From Salvia splendens (taxonomy: Eukaryota > Streptophyta > Magnoliopsida > Lamiales > Lamiaceae), in assembly GCF_004379255.2 (NCBI RefSeq), contig NC_056032.1, positions 27,253,322-27,317,321 of the forward strand: a stretch of DNA of 64,000 bases, given 5' to 3'. The position numbers and the translations under genes are program-made. The notes under the pieces are model-generated. The model saw nothing but the letters and a program-made list of their open reading frames with translations, was not told the origin of the DNA and did no database searches. Below are positions 12,404 to 24,459 of the stretch, piece after piece (positions within the stretch are counted from its first letter, which is position 1; each line of letters begins with the position of its first letter).

Positions 12404-14195
12404 ATGAGTAGAGGCTCGAGGTTCGGTTACTGGAACGATACATCTAATTGTAGGGATACGCAGACTAGTTGGCGGGCCAAGGAGATAACCACCCCTGTTA
12501 CTACCAGGTCCGGATTAACCACGGCAAACCCAACACCTTCGAGTTCAGAAAATAAGGCAGAGCCAGCCTCACCTGTTAAACTAGAATCGGAATTACCTCC
12601 GGAGTTTGAAGAGAAGCAGCCAGAAGTTATGGCAGAGATAGTGGATAACGATATTGAGATAGGATCACTGAATGCCCACCTCAATGGTGAGCCAGCCCAG
12701 GCAATAGTGGTCACGCCAGCACAGCTTGCGATTGAAGTCAAGAAAAATGTCTTATCGGTGATGCCACACTATTATGGGAGACCGACTGAGTGTCCATATG
12801 AGTTTCTGCATGAATTTTGCAAACTCTGCGGAATCCAGAAGAGACCCCCTAGGTCAATTGAAGAAGATTATAGGTTGCGTGCTCTTCCTTTCGCTCTAAG
12901 GGGGGAGGTAAACACGTGGCTACTAAGGCTTCCACCAAACTCCATCCATGGCGGATTTCCGAATGATGTTCTTAGACTACTTTTTCCCTTCCACCAAGAC
13001 CAATGCAATTAAAAAAGAGATCCAGGGGGCTAGGCAAGACTACGATGAGACCCTTAGCCAATATTGGGCGCGCTTCAAGGGATTGCTAGACTCATGCCCA
13101 AATAACCGTATGGCTGAAGCAGAGGTATACAACATATTTTACGGTGGGCTGACTCCAGAGTGCAAGGATCTTGTAAACACATCAAGCGGAGGAGATTTTG
13201 CTAGGAGGCGTGTGAGTGAAGCCAAGGATGTCTTAGAAAGTCTTATTGGAGCCAAGAAAGCGTATGATTCCCCTCGTACTATTCTTAGAAGGGGAAGTGT
13301 GGATGCAGTGACGGTGCAAACTGAGGATAGGATGGACGCTAGGCTGGACAAATTGGAGAAGGCGATTGTGAGTGCTATAGGAAAGAACAATGCGCCGGCC
13401 CCTGTAGAAAAAGACAAGCAATTACCAAGTCCAAAGGAGGGATGTCAGAATTATGGTCCACAAGGAGAGATGGAATGTCAAGCCCAAGTGAGTGCAGTGG
13501 GTAACTGGAACCAAAATAACCAGAACAGTAATTGGCACCCTTGGAAGATCAAGGATGCTCCATGGAGAGATAATCCATGTTTCAGATGGGCTGATCGAAA
13601 CCAGAATCCACCTCCTGAACCGCAGACTACAAATCCACCCGAAGGGCAATCTAACTGGCCTAATAAGAATCAGGAGGGGCAAAATTATCAATCTAATTGG
13701 TCTGGCAGGAATCAGGAAGGACAGAATTTCCAGCAAAACTGGTCCAACAGGAATCAGGAAGGACAGAACGACTGGGGAAATAGGAATCAAGGAAACCAAT
13801 CTAACTGGGTCAACAGGAATCAGAACCAACCCTCAAGTAACTATGTCCCACCCGGACATAATGTAAATCAGGGATAACAGAGGAATTTCCAAGGAAACCA
13901 AGGACCGAGTGCCAACTATAATGCAAATAAGGGGCAACAGGGGAATTTCCACCCGAACCAGGGATCAAATTCAAGTAAGCCATACCCCAAACAATGAAGG
14001 CATGTAGATGATGTGGTAAGCGATTTACTCAGCTTGCAGTAGCAATTTCAGAGTAACATGCAGGCCAATAATGACTTAGTCCACAAGCTGCAAGACGCTC
14101 AGCAAGAACCGAAGGTCGCAATGGATATGCTAGCCAAACAAATGTCGCAAATTGCCATTTCGTTGAATGAGATGCGAGGGAACGAATGAAGAATT
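12404..14195 (+). pseudogene. gag: Athila gag (capsid), frameshifted
   Basis: The start is taken at the ATG of MSRGSRFGYW. Typical Athila capsid features follow: VMPHYYGRPTECPYEFLHEF, LRALPFALRGEVNTWL, then, after a frameshift near 12940-12960 where a few bases seem lost, MMFLDYFFPSTKT and FKGLLDSCP. The C-terminal part (13500-13870) has WRDNPCFRW followed by an N/Q-rich set of short tandem repeats built on RNQEGQN. An in-frame stop at about 13875 and another near 13998 interrupt further gag-like sequence, which ends with KQMSQIAISLNEMRG. The protein would assemble the virus-like particle. It is broken by at least one frameshift and several stops. Confidence 0.85.
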
Positions 14196-14720
14196 CCTGC
14201 TTCTATAAAACCTTAGGACAGAGCAAACATCAGTCAAATCACCCTGAGATCGGGATGAGAATATAAGGGTCAAACAATGAAGATTGATGAATTAGGGCCG
14301 ACTGTGGTAAACTAGGAAATAGAGGACACAGTCCAGCAGAAGGAAGATAATGAAAAAGGGGAAGCCGGAACAGGGGATGATCCGTCCTTCTTAAGCCCAA
14401 GAACTGAAGTGGAAAATGAAGAAGTAAGGAAAGAAACTGGAGAGTTTTCCAAGGGAGAATCCAACAGGGCAGTTAAGCCATTTCCCTACCGTAGGGAAGC
14501 TAGAAAAAGGAAAGATGATCCAGTGAATTTCATGGAAATTTTTGGTAAGCTGGAAATCAACCTGTGATTTCTACAGGGTCTGAAATTACCTCTCTTCAGT
14601 AAGTTTATCAAGGAGTTCATTGCGGGTAAAACCAAGTCAGATGGGAAAATTGTGATCGGGGAGAATATTTCAGCAGTGATATAGAGGAGGAGGCTGCCGT
14701 AAAAAAGGACTTACCCAGGT
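14196..14720 (+). pseudogene. Athila gag-protease linker
   Basis: It contains ITLRSG (14236-14254), a short motif strongly typical of Athila between gag and protease, followed by an acidic, E/K-rich stretch and a segment (AVKPFPYRREARKRK) that usually precedes the protease. Several stops interrupt it. Confidence 0.65.
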
Positions 14721-15176
14721 ATGTTTACTCTACCTATTTCAATTGGTAACATAAATGTGGAGCATGCCATGTGTGACCTGGGTGCCTCCATAAATGTTTT
14801 ACCTCTCTCGCTGTACAAGAAATCGGTTGGAGTAAAGTTAGTGGATACGAAAGTAGTGATCCAATTGGTCGATAGGTCATACATAAGCCCAGAAGGTGTG
14901 CTAGAAAATGTGATAGTTAAGGTGCATGATTTCTTATATCCTATTGATTTCCATGTGATTAAGATGAGTGAACATGAGTCTGCTGAGTCTAGCGGAGTGC
15001 TTTTAGGTAGACCATTCCTACGCACAGTAAAGACTGTAATTGATGTTTCCGATGAAACAATTTTTCTGGACTATCATGGGGACAAATTCACTTTTAACAT
15101 TGATGAGGCTATGAGAAAACCTTTGGATATGGAAAATCTTCATGCCGTGGATATTATTAACCCCTTGGTCCAGTAA
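14721..15176 (+). pseudogene. pro: Athila aspartic protease domain
   Basis: A 151-codon open stretch containing the retropepsin active site as CDLGASINVLPLSLY, followed by the Athila-type LVDRSYISPEG and LLGRPFLRT segments. The protease would cut the Gag-Pol polyprotein. The domain itself is uninterrupted, but it is severed from gag upstream and from RT downstream by stops (TAA at 15174). No start codon is expected in a polyprotein; the ATG at 14721 is incidental. Confidence 0.82.
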
Positions 15177-15640
15177 TATCTTGAGACTGAACTCATGTAG
15201 GAACAAATTTATAATTTAGAAATGAGTCACTCCATTCATAATAAAGTAGAAGGACGGTGTGAGGAAATTAACACTCAAGAGTTGACAGATGAGGAGTTAG
15301 CAGAGGCAATCGTGGAGTTTTGTAAGAATCTGAAGTCTGCCAGGTCAAGGGGATCTGCCTATTTAGCCAGTGTGGAGAAACTGCCAGACCAAGAGGATTT
15401 GGCCACCAAGGAGATAGAAAAGAATCCACTGCCCCAGGAGGATAGTCCACCGAAGAAGGAGTTGAAGACACTTCGACCAGCTCTGAAGTATGCTTACTTG
15501 GAGGAGCATGAAAACATTCCATGTTATCATCAACAACAACTTGACCCTGGAGCAGGAGGGAAAATTATTGGAAATGCTCCGAAGGTAGTCCGGTACACAT
15601 GGTACCGAAGAAATCTGGAATACAAGTGGTGAAAAATAAG
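15177..15640 (+). pseudogene. Athila protease-RT linker
   Basis: A 136-codon open stretch (15222-15632) rich in E, K and P, with LRPALKYAYLEEHENIP near its end. That last segment is the usual Athila lead-in to reverse transcriptase (LKYAYL). Stops lie on both sides. It has no catalytic motif. Confidence 0.65.
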
Positions 15641-16300
15641 AAGAACGAGCTAGTACCCACAAGATTAGTCACAAGATTGCGAATGTGCATCGATTACAGA
15701 AAGTTGAACATTGCCACTTGGAAAGACCATTTCCCCTGCCTTTCATTGACCAAATGCTGGAAAGATTAGCTGGGAAACAATACTTTTGTTTTCTTGATGG
15801 TTACATTGCTATTTCCAGATTTATGTGAATCATGAAGATCAGGACAAGACCACTTTCACGTGTCCGTTCGGCACGTATGCTTATCGGCGAATGCCCTTTG
15901 GACTCTGTAATCCACTTGGAACCTTCCATAGATGCACGATGAACATTTTTCCCGACCTACTATAGGAGTGCGTAGAAATCTTCATGGACGATTTCACTGT
16001 CTATGGGGATTCATTTGAGTCGTGTTAAGAAGGTGTCAGAAAATGAACCACGTCCTCAACTTTGAGAAGTGCCACATCATGGTTCCTGAAGGCATTGTCC
16101 TAGGCCATGTTGTATCGGAGAGAGGTATCCAAGTGGACAAGGCAAAGGTGAAAGTATTCTTGAAGCTACTTTACCCTACAAATCAGCGGGAAGTAAGAGG
16201 TTTCTTGGGCCACGCAGGTTTTTACCGGAGGTTTATTAGAGATTTCACGAAGATTGCACAACCGCTTACTCGTCTCCTGCAGAACGATATAGATTTCATC
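15641..16300 (+). pseudogene. RT: Athila reverse transcriptase, degraded
   Basis: RMCIDYRKLN (about 15681) and the catalytic-site equivalent FMDDFTVYG (about 15982-16008) can be read, with FGLCNPLGTF between them. Frameshifts and stops separate the blocks, for example at 15960 and 16025. From 16022 the thumb region is open: HVVSERGIQVDKAKV and GFLGHAGFYRRFIRDF. The enzyme would copy element RNA into DNA in cytoplasmic particles. Confidence 0.82.
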
Positions 16301-16800
16301 TTCGATGAAGCATGTCAAGGAGCTTTCCAACTTTTAAAATACAAGCTTGTATCGGCCCCAATCATCAGAGCTCTAGACTGGAATCACCCATTCGAGGTGA
16401 TGTGCAACGCGAGTGACTTCACGGTTGGAGTAGTGCTAGGTCAAATGATTGATGGGAAAAGCTATGTAATTTTCTATGCCTCGAAGACTCTCAACCAGGC
16501 CAAAAGAATTTTGACACTGCGGAGAAAGAAATGCTAGTTGTTGTTTATTCATTCGAGAAGTTCCGACCATATCTGTTAGGGTCGAGGGTGATTGTATTCA
16601 CATATCATGCCGTTATCAAATATCTTTTAGCTAAGAAAGAGTCTAAGCCGAGATTAATCCGCTGGGTCTTGCTACTTCAAGATTTCGATTGGGAGGTCAG
16701 AGACAAGAAAGGCACTGAGAACAAGGTGGTTGATCGCCTCAGTAAGATACTACAGGGAGATAATGAAGAAGACATACCAGATGCGTTCCCAGAGGAACAT
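16301..16800 (+). pseudogene. RNH: Athila RNase H domain
   Basis: FEVMCNASDFTVGVVLGQ marks the first strand, with N in place of the usual first catalytic D. After a small frameshift at about 16530, [18 protein letters not shown] and [15 protein letters not shown] follow. The residue N for D and the frameshift show loss of function. The domain would remove RNA from the RNA:DNA hybrid. Confidence 0.8.
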
Positions 16801-17996
16801 CTGTACTACGTGATGGAATCTCCTAGGCCTATCAATTGGGCAGCACTGTTAGCTTTAACCGGCCCAGGGGATTCGGACAAAGGAAAGTATAAGCTGAATG
16901 CAGAACCTTGGTTTGCGGACCTAGCAAATTATTTGGTCATGGGAGAGTTGCCTAGTACTTCAGATATTTCCCGGGCCCAGAGGATGAAATTTAAGAGTGA
17001 AGCCAGGTATTATTTCTGGAGGATGGGTTCAGATCAGGTAATTAGGAGATGCATCCCGAGTGGGGGCAAAAAGATATCTTTAGTCATTGCCACACACTGA
17101 CATGTGGCGGTAACTTTGGACTAAGAAAGACATCTCGAAAAGTTTTAGATAGCGGGTTTTACTGGCCCATGTTGAATAAAGATGCTTTTGAATTTTGCCG
17201 AAGTTGCGCTAAATGCCAATAGACCGGGGGAATTTATGCGAGGGATGAAATGCCGCAGGTTCCCATAACTATCTGTGAGATTTTCAATGTTTGGGGGATG
17301 GATTTCATGGGTCCTTTCCCGTCGTCATATGGGAATACCTATATACTGGTTGCGGTGGACTATGTGACCAAATGGATAGAGGCCAAGGCTACAAGTTCTT
17401 ATTAGTCAAAAGAAGTAGAAAATTTTCTGAAGGCCAATATATTCAACTGATATGGTGTGCCCAGAGCGATGGACTCATTTTTGTAACCGGACGATAGAAG
17501 CTTTAATGAGGAAATATGGTGTTCACCATCGGTTGTCTACTCCTTAGCACCCCCAGGCAAATGGTCAGGCAGAAATCTCGAAGAGAGAAATCAAGGCTAT
17601 TATGGAGAAAACAGTGAATCCATCAAGGAAGGATTGGAGTAAACAGCTAGACGATTCTTTATGGGTCTATCGAACTGCATTCAAAACTCCAATTGGAATG
17701 TTTCCCTACAGGATTATTTTTGGCAAAATGTGCCACCTCCCCGTCGGAGTTGAACATAAAGCCTACTGGGCAGTAAAGGAGATGAATATGAAGCCCCAGG
17801 CATGCGAGAAGGAGAGGAAACTGCAACTCCAAGAGCTGGAGGAACCAAATTATGGCACGACAAAAACCTCCGGGTCAAGGAACTGCAAGTTGGCCAGAAA
17901 GTGCTTTTATTCCAATCAAGGCTCAAACTGATGCCCTGGAAGCTAAAGTCCAATTGGATCGGACCCTACACAACCGTTAGCCTCCGAGCGAATTGA
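16801..17996 (+). pseudogene. INT: Athila integrase, degraded
   Basis: The N-terminal zinc-finger part is recognisable around 17090-17230 in broken frames. The core has [14 protein letters not shown] codons near 17295 and a remnant of the [12 protein letters not shown] segment near 17560 that carries the third catalytic acid. The C-terminal part is open at 17602-17790 ([20 protein letters not shown]) and continues in another frame to 17996. Stops and frameshifts are frequent. The next 160 bases lead to the chromovirus-like insertion at 18156. Confidence 0.78.
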
Positions 17997-18155
17997 GCCA
18001 TGGAAATTCAGGGAGTCACTCCTAACTCTATCTCGTTTCTTGTTAATGGTCACAAGGTCACGGTATTTAGGGACAGTTAAGAGATGTGTGTGGTGGAAGA
18101 AATATCACTATGTATACTCTCCACTATTGCCTAACTCGTCAGGTTGCTAGGTTTT

Positions 18156-20845
18156 TGTCACGACCGCCCATACTAGGGATAATAAAACGAGGAGGTCGTG
18201 ACCACGGGAAAGCAATAAAGGACAACATTTAAAGGACGACAGTTCATATGAAAGACCCAAATAGCTTAAAAGAATAATATTTTAGTTCATTAAAAGTTAA
18301 ACAACGAGTTTTTAGCTTAAAGAAACTTAATGTCATAAATTCATTATCAATTAGTGCAAAGACTTATAGCAAACGATTTTTCAAAGGAAGCGGCGGGGAA
18401 AAATAAATATCAAAATCCAATTAACCTCCAAAAGAACAATTGTTTTACTTTACGAAAACCCATTTTAGAGTAACGAAGTAAACATCGGATTAACGTCTAA
18501 AAGGATTTGACATGCCAAAAATAGTACGAAGTAAAGAAGTCTTGGGGCATAGATAAAAAAAAGTATAGCAGCGGAAATATCACGAGAACAAAAAAATATT
18601 TCATAGACTGGTCAGTCAAACAATCTCCCCATTTTCTCAATAATCCATCAATCACAATCATCATTCCACGGTGCGACGAAAGTGTGGCCATACTATTCGC
18701 CCACGAGACCGGCCGACTAGCAAGGACGGCTCACGATCCCACCGGTGTACACAGCCTGATAGGGTTTGCGGCCCTACTCAGACCCAAATTCGTTTCACAA
18801 CACAGTCATATAGCCTAACGGAGCAACACTCCATCATCCTATGTTCACAAGTCGTAGTACTTTCACACATATAACACATACTTAGGTCATCATACCAATC
18901 TTGCTCATGTCCCTCATAATCATACCATAACAATATCATATTCGCACATACAACACGTGCTTAAATCATCTTGCCAATCATGCTCATGTTCCACATAATC
19001 ATATCATCACAGTATCATTTTCACACATAACGTTTATTCACATGCGTACACTTGCCAAAACATCCTCATCATATCCTCCTCAATTTTATACATCGATCTC
19101 ACATTCTTTCAACAACTTGAAACATACCTCACTTTCTTTGGTTGAGCGTGATAAGTTTGCGGCCCTACTCAGACCCGAATTCGTTTCACAACACAGCCAT
19201 ATAGCCTAACAGAGCAAGCTCGGACGAACTAGGCATCAGGCAACAATCTCATAAACAAAACATCGTGGCATGAGATAACAACTTAAACCACCCTTATAAG
19301 ACACTTCAAATTTCATCTAGTAAAAAAATTCACATCAAAAGGAGGCCATTTGGTTGGTCAAATAGAAAACGAAACTTTCTGGGCGAGAATACAAGTTTCT
19401 GGCAGAATTGCGCAGTCAACTTCAAAAATTTATTAAAATTTCATATTTCGTCAAAAGGGGCTGAAATTCATACACAAAACAGAAAACACCTTGAAGTTTA
19501 CTCAGTTTAAACGTCGTCTCAAAATTCGATCGTTTGGCTAGTCAAACACACGTCGGAATCCACTGTCCGAAACCACAGTTTTCATGCTTCACAATTTCGA
19601 AATTATGGTTTATTCATCATTCATCCAATCACATTTATTCATGCTTCCAATACATAATCATGCTTCAAAAATCTCTCGCACTCATGTTCTCATATATTCA
19701 CACATCATTTACCAATGAATCATCCAAACTTCACACATACACATTCACAAACGTACATCCACAAATTTCCTCACACAACACATCAATCCCCACCGATTAA
19801 ATTTTCGATCTACGATTTCTACACTCACTATATGCATGAGGGGATCAAGAAACATGGATTCAATGGTAAGGATGAGAAAGATGATTCAAGTATACCTTTC
19901 TCTTGCAAAAATAATCGGTAGAAACGACAAGTGGTGCGATTCCTCTACGGATCTTGAGTTTCCAACTCCAAATCGAAGCAAAGATGAAGAATTTGTGAAG
20001 AATTGACTTGGAGTACTTTGGGAGAGGGGAGAAAACGTGTGGGAGAGAGGGAGAAGGGAGGGAGGCGTGTGTTTTGTGAGATTAGGGTTAGGGTTCCTTT
20101 ATTTATTCAATAATTATTCCCATACTTAAATAAAATAATTAAATTGTGGAAGAATAAAATAGAGGTCAATGAATAAGCTCCACAATTAATAGAAATAGGA
20201 AAAATAGGCGTGTAGTGTGAGGTGTAGTCAAAGGAAATATTTAAATCCTCAAATTAAAAAAAATAGGATTTAAATTTGGTAATTTTTTTTGTTGGAAAAG
20301 ACTCCCACAAAATAGGTAACAAATTAATTAATCCCACAAAATAAATTATAAATATAAGGGGCGAAAATTATGGGTATTCAAAAGGAAAGAGTCAAATCCT
20401 AATTAAAATAGGATATGGAGAGATTTAATTAGATTTTAATTCAAGGGAGAAAATAAATAAAGTACCAATTAAATCAAAAAAAATTCATCCTCCTACTTAA
20501 ATATGGGATTTTTCGAAATCTCTCAAGAATAGGCTTAGGGTTCGAATTCCATGTAGCACAAATTAGGGATAATTTGATTTGGATTTAATTTGGATAAATA
20601 TCCCAAAACAATTAATTAAATCCAAGAAAGAGAATATAATTTCTAATAATTGAAGGGGGGCCGAAAATTACCACTAAAATAGCTAGAACAATATGCATGA
20701 TCTCATTTAATTATTTCCCCACTTTGGAAAAAAAAATATGACACTTCATTCCACATCACTCACGACAATTTATTTCACATCAATAACATAGGAACAAATA
20801 AATTTCATAAAATAAAATTTTCCAATCGACATCCATATTAAAATA
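18156..20845 (-). mobile_element. Deleted chromovirus-like gypsy relic (LTR-leader-LTR)
   Basis: It starts TGTCACGACCGCCC on the plus strand, the reverse complement of the LTR end at 62167. On the minus strand three pieces can be matched to the element at 58714-64000: most of a 5' LTR (about 20845 down to 19150), about 310 bases matching the leader at 62280-62700 (about 19150 to 18834), and the last 680 bases of a 3' LTR (18834-18156). The primer site, all coding sequence and the first part of the 3' LTR are missing. The right edge near 20833-20866 is uncertain. It lies inside the Athila element after integrase. Confidence 0.7.
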
Positions 20846-20865
20846 TTTTGGATTCGCATCCCCTT

Positions 20866-21381
20866 TTGGAATCTACTGGGTCAGGTAGATTGTTATGAAA
20901 TTTTTAATTGGTGAGACTGACCCAGCGTAATCCTTAGAATACTTTTTTGTAATTATTGTGAATATGTTTTATTTCATATAATTCAAAAAATCCAAACAAA
21001 GTAGAAAAAAATGGAATTTTCCAAAAATATTTTTGAAACATCGAGCACAGTTGGGCAAGCAGTTTTGAAATTAAAAATATTTTGGATTCGCATCCCCTTG
21101 ACCAAGTGGAGTATTTTTCAGAGGAAAATTGGGGGAAATGATTTTCAAAACTGGGCGAGGAAGCGTACGGTTGTTGTCTGCTTGCATCAGCATGCAACCA
21201 TCCCTCTTCTACTTTTTTTCCTTCTGATTTCTATTTCCTTATTTTCCTTTTCTTTTTCGTCTTGATTGTTTTCCTAAAATAACTTCCCCATTCTCTGTTA
21301 ACTCCCCCCTCACAATATCTTCTTTGTGTTAGTTTCTGACAAAACTGCCATCCACCATCACCAAACTCTGATCAAACCACC
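20866..21381 (+). other. Athila spacer between pol and the third ORF
   Basis: AT-rich, non-coding. The 26-bp string beginning aaaatattttggattcgcat occurs at 20840-20865 and again at 21074-21099. The second half (from 21207) is the start of the 781-bp sequence duplicated at 42498. The short ORFs on either strand have no recognisable domain. Confidence 0.5.
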
Positions 21382-21987
21382 ATGGAAAACACACCACAAC
21401 CACACAAGGCCCAACGAAAAAATTCCCAAACGGTCAAGTCCACAGCCGATGAGTCGTCATCAAAACCTCCGCAGAATCCGCCAGCGAAGAAGCCACCATT
21501 CGCTCCTCAGAGGCGGTGGCGACTTCGTCGTCTCAAGCCACAACAGAGCAACCAGGAACAAGGGCGACGGCAACTAAAATATCCGCCGCTCCGTCTACAA
21601 CCTCTGCCACTACACCCTCAACTGCAGCCCAGCAACCGGTTGACGAGTCCGACCCAGAAGAAATAATGAAGGAGTTTCTGAACAAATTCGGTACAAGGGA
21701 AAAGGCTAGTGATTTGTTCGCTCGAATCACAGAAGAACTCAATAAGGAGGAGGCCGCTTCAAGTTTAGCCCCGATCAATATCCCTCCATGACCTGCAACC
21801 CTAACAGAGACTTCACCATGCAAGGCGGTCTCAGCCCAGAAAGAAACCCCCAAATCCCCGTCCGAAACCCTAATCTCGGGATATACACCTATAGTACCAT
21901 CCACCCAAACCGAACCCCAAATTATCATACCTACAGTTCCACCCACTGATTTGGGGGAAGAAAGAGTAGAAACGGGGGAGGGGGATG
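21207..21987 (+). repeat. 781-bp direct duplication, left copy
   Basis: It matches 42498-43278 over its full length with only about six or seven base differences. The left copy ends exactly where copia-2 begins, at ggatg; the right copy continues into the Athila third ORF. See the matching entry and findings. Confidence 0.9.
21382..21987 (+). pseudogene. Athila third ORF, N-terminal part (left copy, interrupted)
   Basis: The start MENTPQPHKAQRKNSQTVK is followed by a frame change near 21516, then a stretch rich in S, T, A and P and the segment SDPEEIMKEFLNKFGTREKA. A stop at 21789 interrupts it, and copia-2 cuts it off at 21988. It is the same coding stretch as 42673-43278. The low-complexity N-terminus precedes the ATHILA-ORF domain in the intact order. 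It is not functional. Confidence 0.7.
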
Positions 21988-23457
21988 TGTTAGGATTAGT
22001 ATACTGAAAAGCATATTTCGAGCATGTTGCAAGGATAGAATTGCTTGTATACAATAAACTCTACAATCCACTTTTAACCCAAGACGAGAAGAAATAATTT
22101 TATCGCATTGGTGTTTGCTTATGCATTTATAAGATGTTTTTCAAACATTTAAATGTATAAGAAGCAAATAAGTCTAATTCTTCTGCATAGTAGACTGGTC
22201 GTGAACGACGTTCACAGAAGGTGACTCAGTCGGTCCTTTGTAGAAGAGAAATAGAATTTCACAACCTAGATAGGCTTTGGCTACCTATCGTGAAAGGTTG
22301 CAGTGTCAGTCTGCATGCTTCCTTACCTTAGGAAATAAACGACACTGGTGTGGTATAGCACTGAAGGATCTAACAGTTGAGATAAGTCTTTCTTCCTATT
22401 TACTGAAAGACGAGGTCTCGGTGATTGTTATTTCTTAATCATTGTTGACATAACATTGAGCATACGATATTGATTATGCACTACTTTGATTTATCAAATG
22501 GTGCGGATTTGTCACAATCCAAGAATCCTGGTATCTTGGGTAGTGGTGATCAATGTCTAGAGGTGCTAGTATTGTTATTGCAATGAATCGTGTGCTGGGT
22601 GAGTCCAGTTTGATAATATCCTCAAGAGGTGTTCGAAAAAGGTTTTATTATTCAGAAACCCGACCGGTTGGAATTTATTCCAGAATAATAAATAAAGATT
22701 TTGAACTAGAAAACTCTTGGAAAAAGATATTAATTAATTAAAGTCAAATAGCAGACTTAAATTAATTAATGGATATTTATATCTTAAACACGAGAAATAA
22801 TAAATTAAAGAGGTAAAGCCCGGATTACTCGTAATTTGGGATTGGACGGGCAGTCAATATTATTATTCTATAGTGGATGATAATAATATTCTATTGGACT
22901 TGTATTAAATTGGGGCTCAATTTAATTAGTAAAAGTCCAACAGGTTTGGCCCAAGTCCAACCTCCATGGATCCCTAATCTGGCCCATCATAACTCTATAT
23001 AAAGGAGACTAAATAGAAGACAAAAAGGTGGTGATTTTACTCTTAATTTTCGTGCTCCCCAGTGGGAGTGGACGAAAAATCGGTTTTTGAGAAAACTGAT
23101 ATTCTGTCTTCTTTCTAGTCAAGCCTTTTTCGATTATGACAAGCTTTGCCCACCCAAAGGTCATTATCTGAGTTCGGGATACAGATTAGAAGATTCGTGG
23201 TTGAGTACGAAGAACATTACGTGGAGAAGGCGCAAGCAATCGTCGATTCTTTGGAGAATCAGATCGGTAATCCTAAACCGTAGAATATCATGAATTAGGA
23301 TTTTAATTCCTTAAGCATGATTTTTGTACGTTCTTGTATGCAATTCAATGTTTTACATGTGAATCAGTTAATCCCATAATCAGTCAAATAGATCCATATG
23401 TATGATTTATTTGTGAATGTATGTCTTCCGCTGTGCAAGGGGCACCAAACCCCAGCA
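21988..23457 (+). repeat. Copia-2 5' LTR
   Basis: 1470 bp, TGTTAGGATTAG to CCCCAGCA. It is related to the copia-1 LTRs in reverse orientation. It contains a TATA box at 22994 and ends three bases before the primer site. Confidence 0.9.
22994..23004 (+). promoter_or_regulatory. TATA box of the copia-2 LTR
   Basis: CTATATAAAGG, a good plant TATA box, in the middle third of the LTR, repeated in the 3' LTR near 42158. It would drive the genomic RNA, including the leader and the PPR cargo. Confidence 0.65.
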
Positions 23458-23459
23458 AT

Positions 23460-23471
23460 TGGTATCAGAGC
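23460..23471 (+). other. Copia-2 primer-binding site
   Basis: TGGTATCAGAGC, complementary to the initiator tRNA-Met 3' end, right after the LTR. Confidence 0.92.
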
Positions 23472-24180
23472 CAATTTTTGGCTCTGATTATGTGGATTAA
23501 TTTCATGTTATGTGAATTGCTTGAATGTATGAGTTTCTTTGTTGGTTCGTGTGGATTATTTATCTTATCACAATAACGAAGAATGGTTATACGATGACGT
23601 TGCCGAATTGGCAAGCCACGCCGTCGAGAATAGCTGGGATGCGTTGGAAATTAATTCGCCACACACATCACTAATTAATGTAATCATTACTTGGTAATTA
23701 ATACATGTTGAATCAATTCGTACACAATTGTACGTGATTTGAATCAAATCAGAATTCGATCGTTGTGTGGCCGAGGACGGTGGTTTGCACAATTGCACAT
23801 GTGCATCGCCGGCGGCTGCAGATACGACAGGAACGGCAGCGGAGACCACCGGTGATCCGGCTCGGGGCGATGACGCAGCAGCGTTGTCAACATAGAGACG
23901 ACGCAGCGTCAGGTGCGTCCTCGAGAGCAGACGGACAGCAACGCAGCAGCAAGGCGGCGGTGAAGTCGACTTCGCAGCAGCGATGACGTCTCAGCAGCAG
24001 CGCCAGAGATGCAGCAGCACGTTGATGATGATGGTCACGCAGGCAGCAGCGCCGATTTTCGAGTGGGAGCCCTTCTCGGGCAGTTTCCGGGCTCGGAGAA
24101 AGCTGTTGTCGCAGCCACTGCGAAGGCGACGTCGCACCAGCGACGACGCAGCAACAGCAGCTGCGCCGGAGAAGATATGA
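23472..24180 (+). other. Copia-2 leader, left part with GC-rich island
   Basis: From about 23765 the sequence is GC-rich with many cagcag and gcgacg strings, matching the island of copia-1 (for example ttttcgagtgggagccc near 24056). An open frame from 24009 runs through the island into the PPR fragment without a stop, which gives a chimeric ORF. No start codon context or domain shows that this is translated. Confidence 0.65.
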
Positions 24181-24459
24181 TTTCAAGATATGATTTTGGT
24201 CTTTGTAATGCAAATATGAAGGATGAAGCATATAAAATGTTCAGCAAAATGTCGGAAATGAATGTTGCTCCAAATGAGGTAACATACAATGTTCTGATAG
24301 AAGCAAATTGTAAAGTAGGCAACACAGCGAAAGCTTTCAAGCTGTTCGATGAGATGTTGAAGAAGGATCTTACACCAGACTCATTTACGTACAGGCCTCT
24401 GATCTACGGGGTTTGTTCCACAGGTAGAGTATCTGAACAAAAAGAATTTATGGATCACC
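24181..24459 (+). pseudogene. Captured PPR gene fragment, first part
   Basis: The sequence encodes consecutive 35-residue PPR motifs of the P class: DEAYKMFSKMSEMNVAPNE, VTYNVLIEANCKVGNTAKAF and SFTYRPLIYGVCSTGRVSE. PPR proteins bind organellar RNA in mitochondria or plastids. From memory the order and wording resemble the C-terminal half of an At5g59900-type protein. The fragment lies in sense within the copia-2 leader, flanked by GC-rich leader sequence. It is cut by the Tat element at 24460 and resumes at 35237. It lacks the start, the targeting peptide and most repeats, so it is a transduced gene piece and not a working gene. Confidence 0.88.

Noticed and set aside
23460..23471. Possible tRNA-Met gene fragment
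   Set aside because: Only the 12 bases complementary to the tRNA 3' end are present next to an LTR; it is a primer-binding site.
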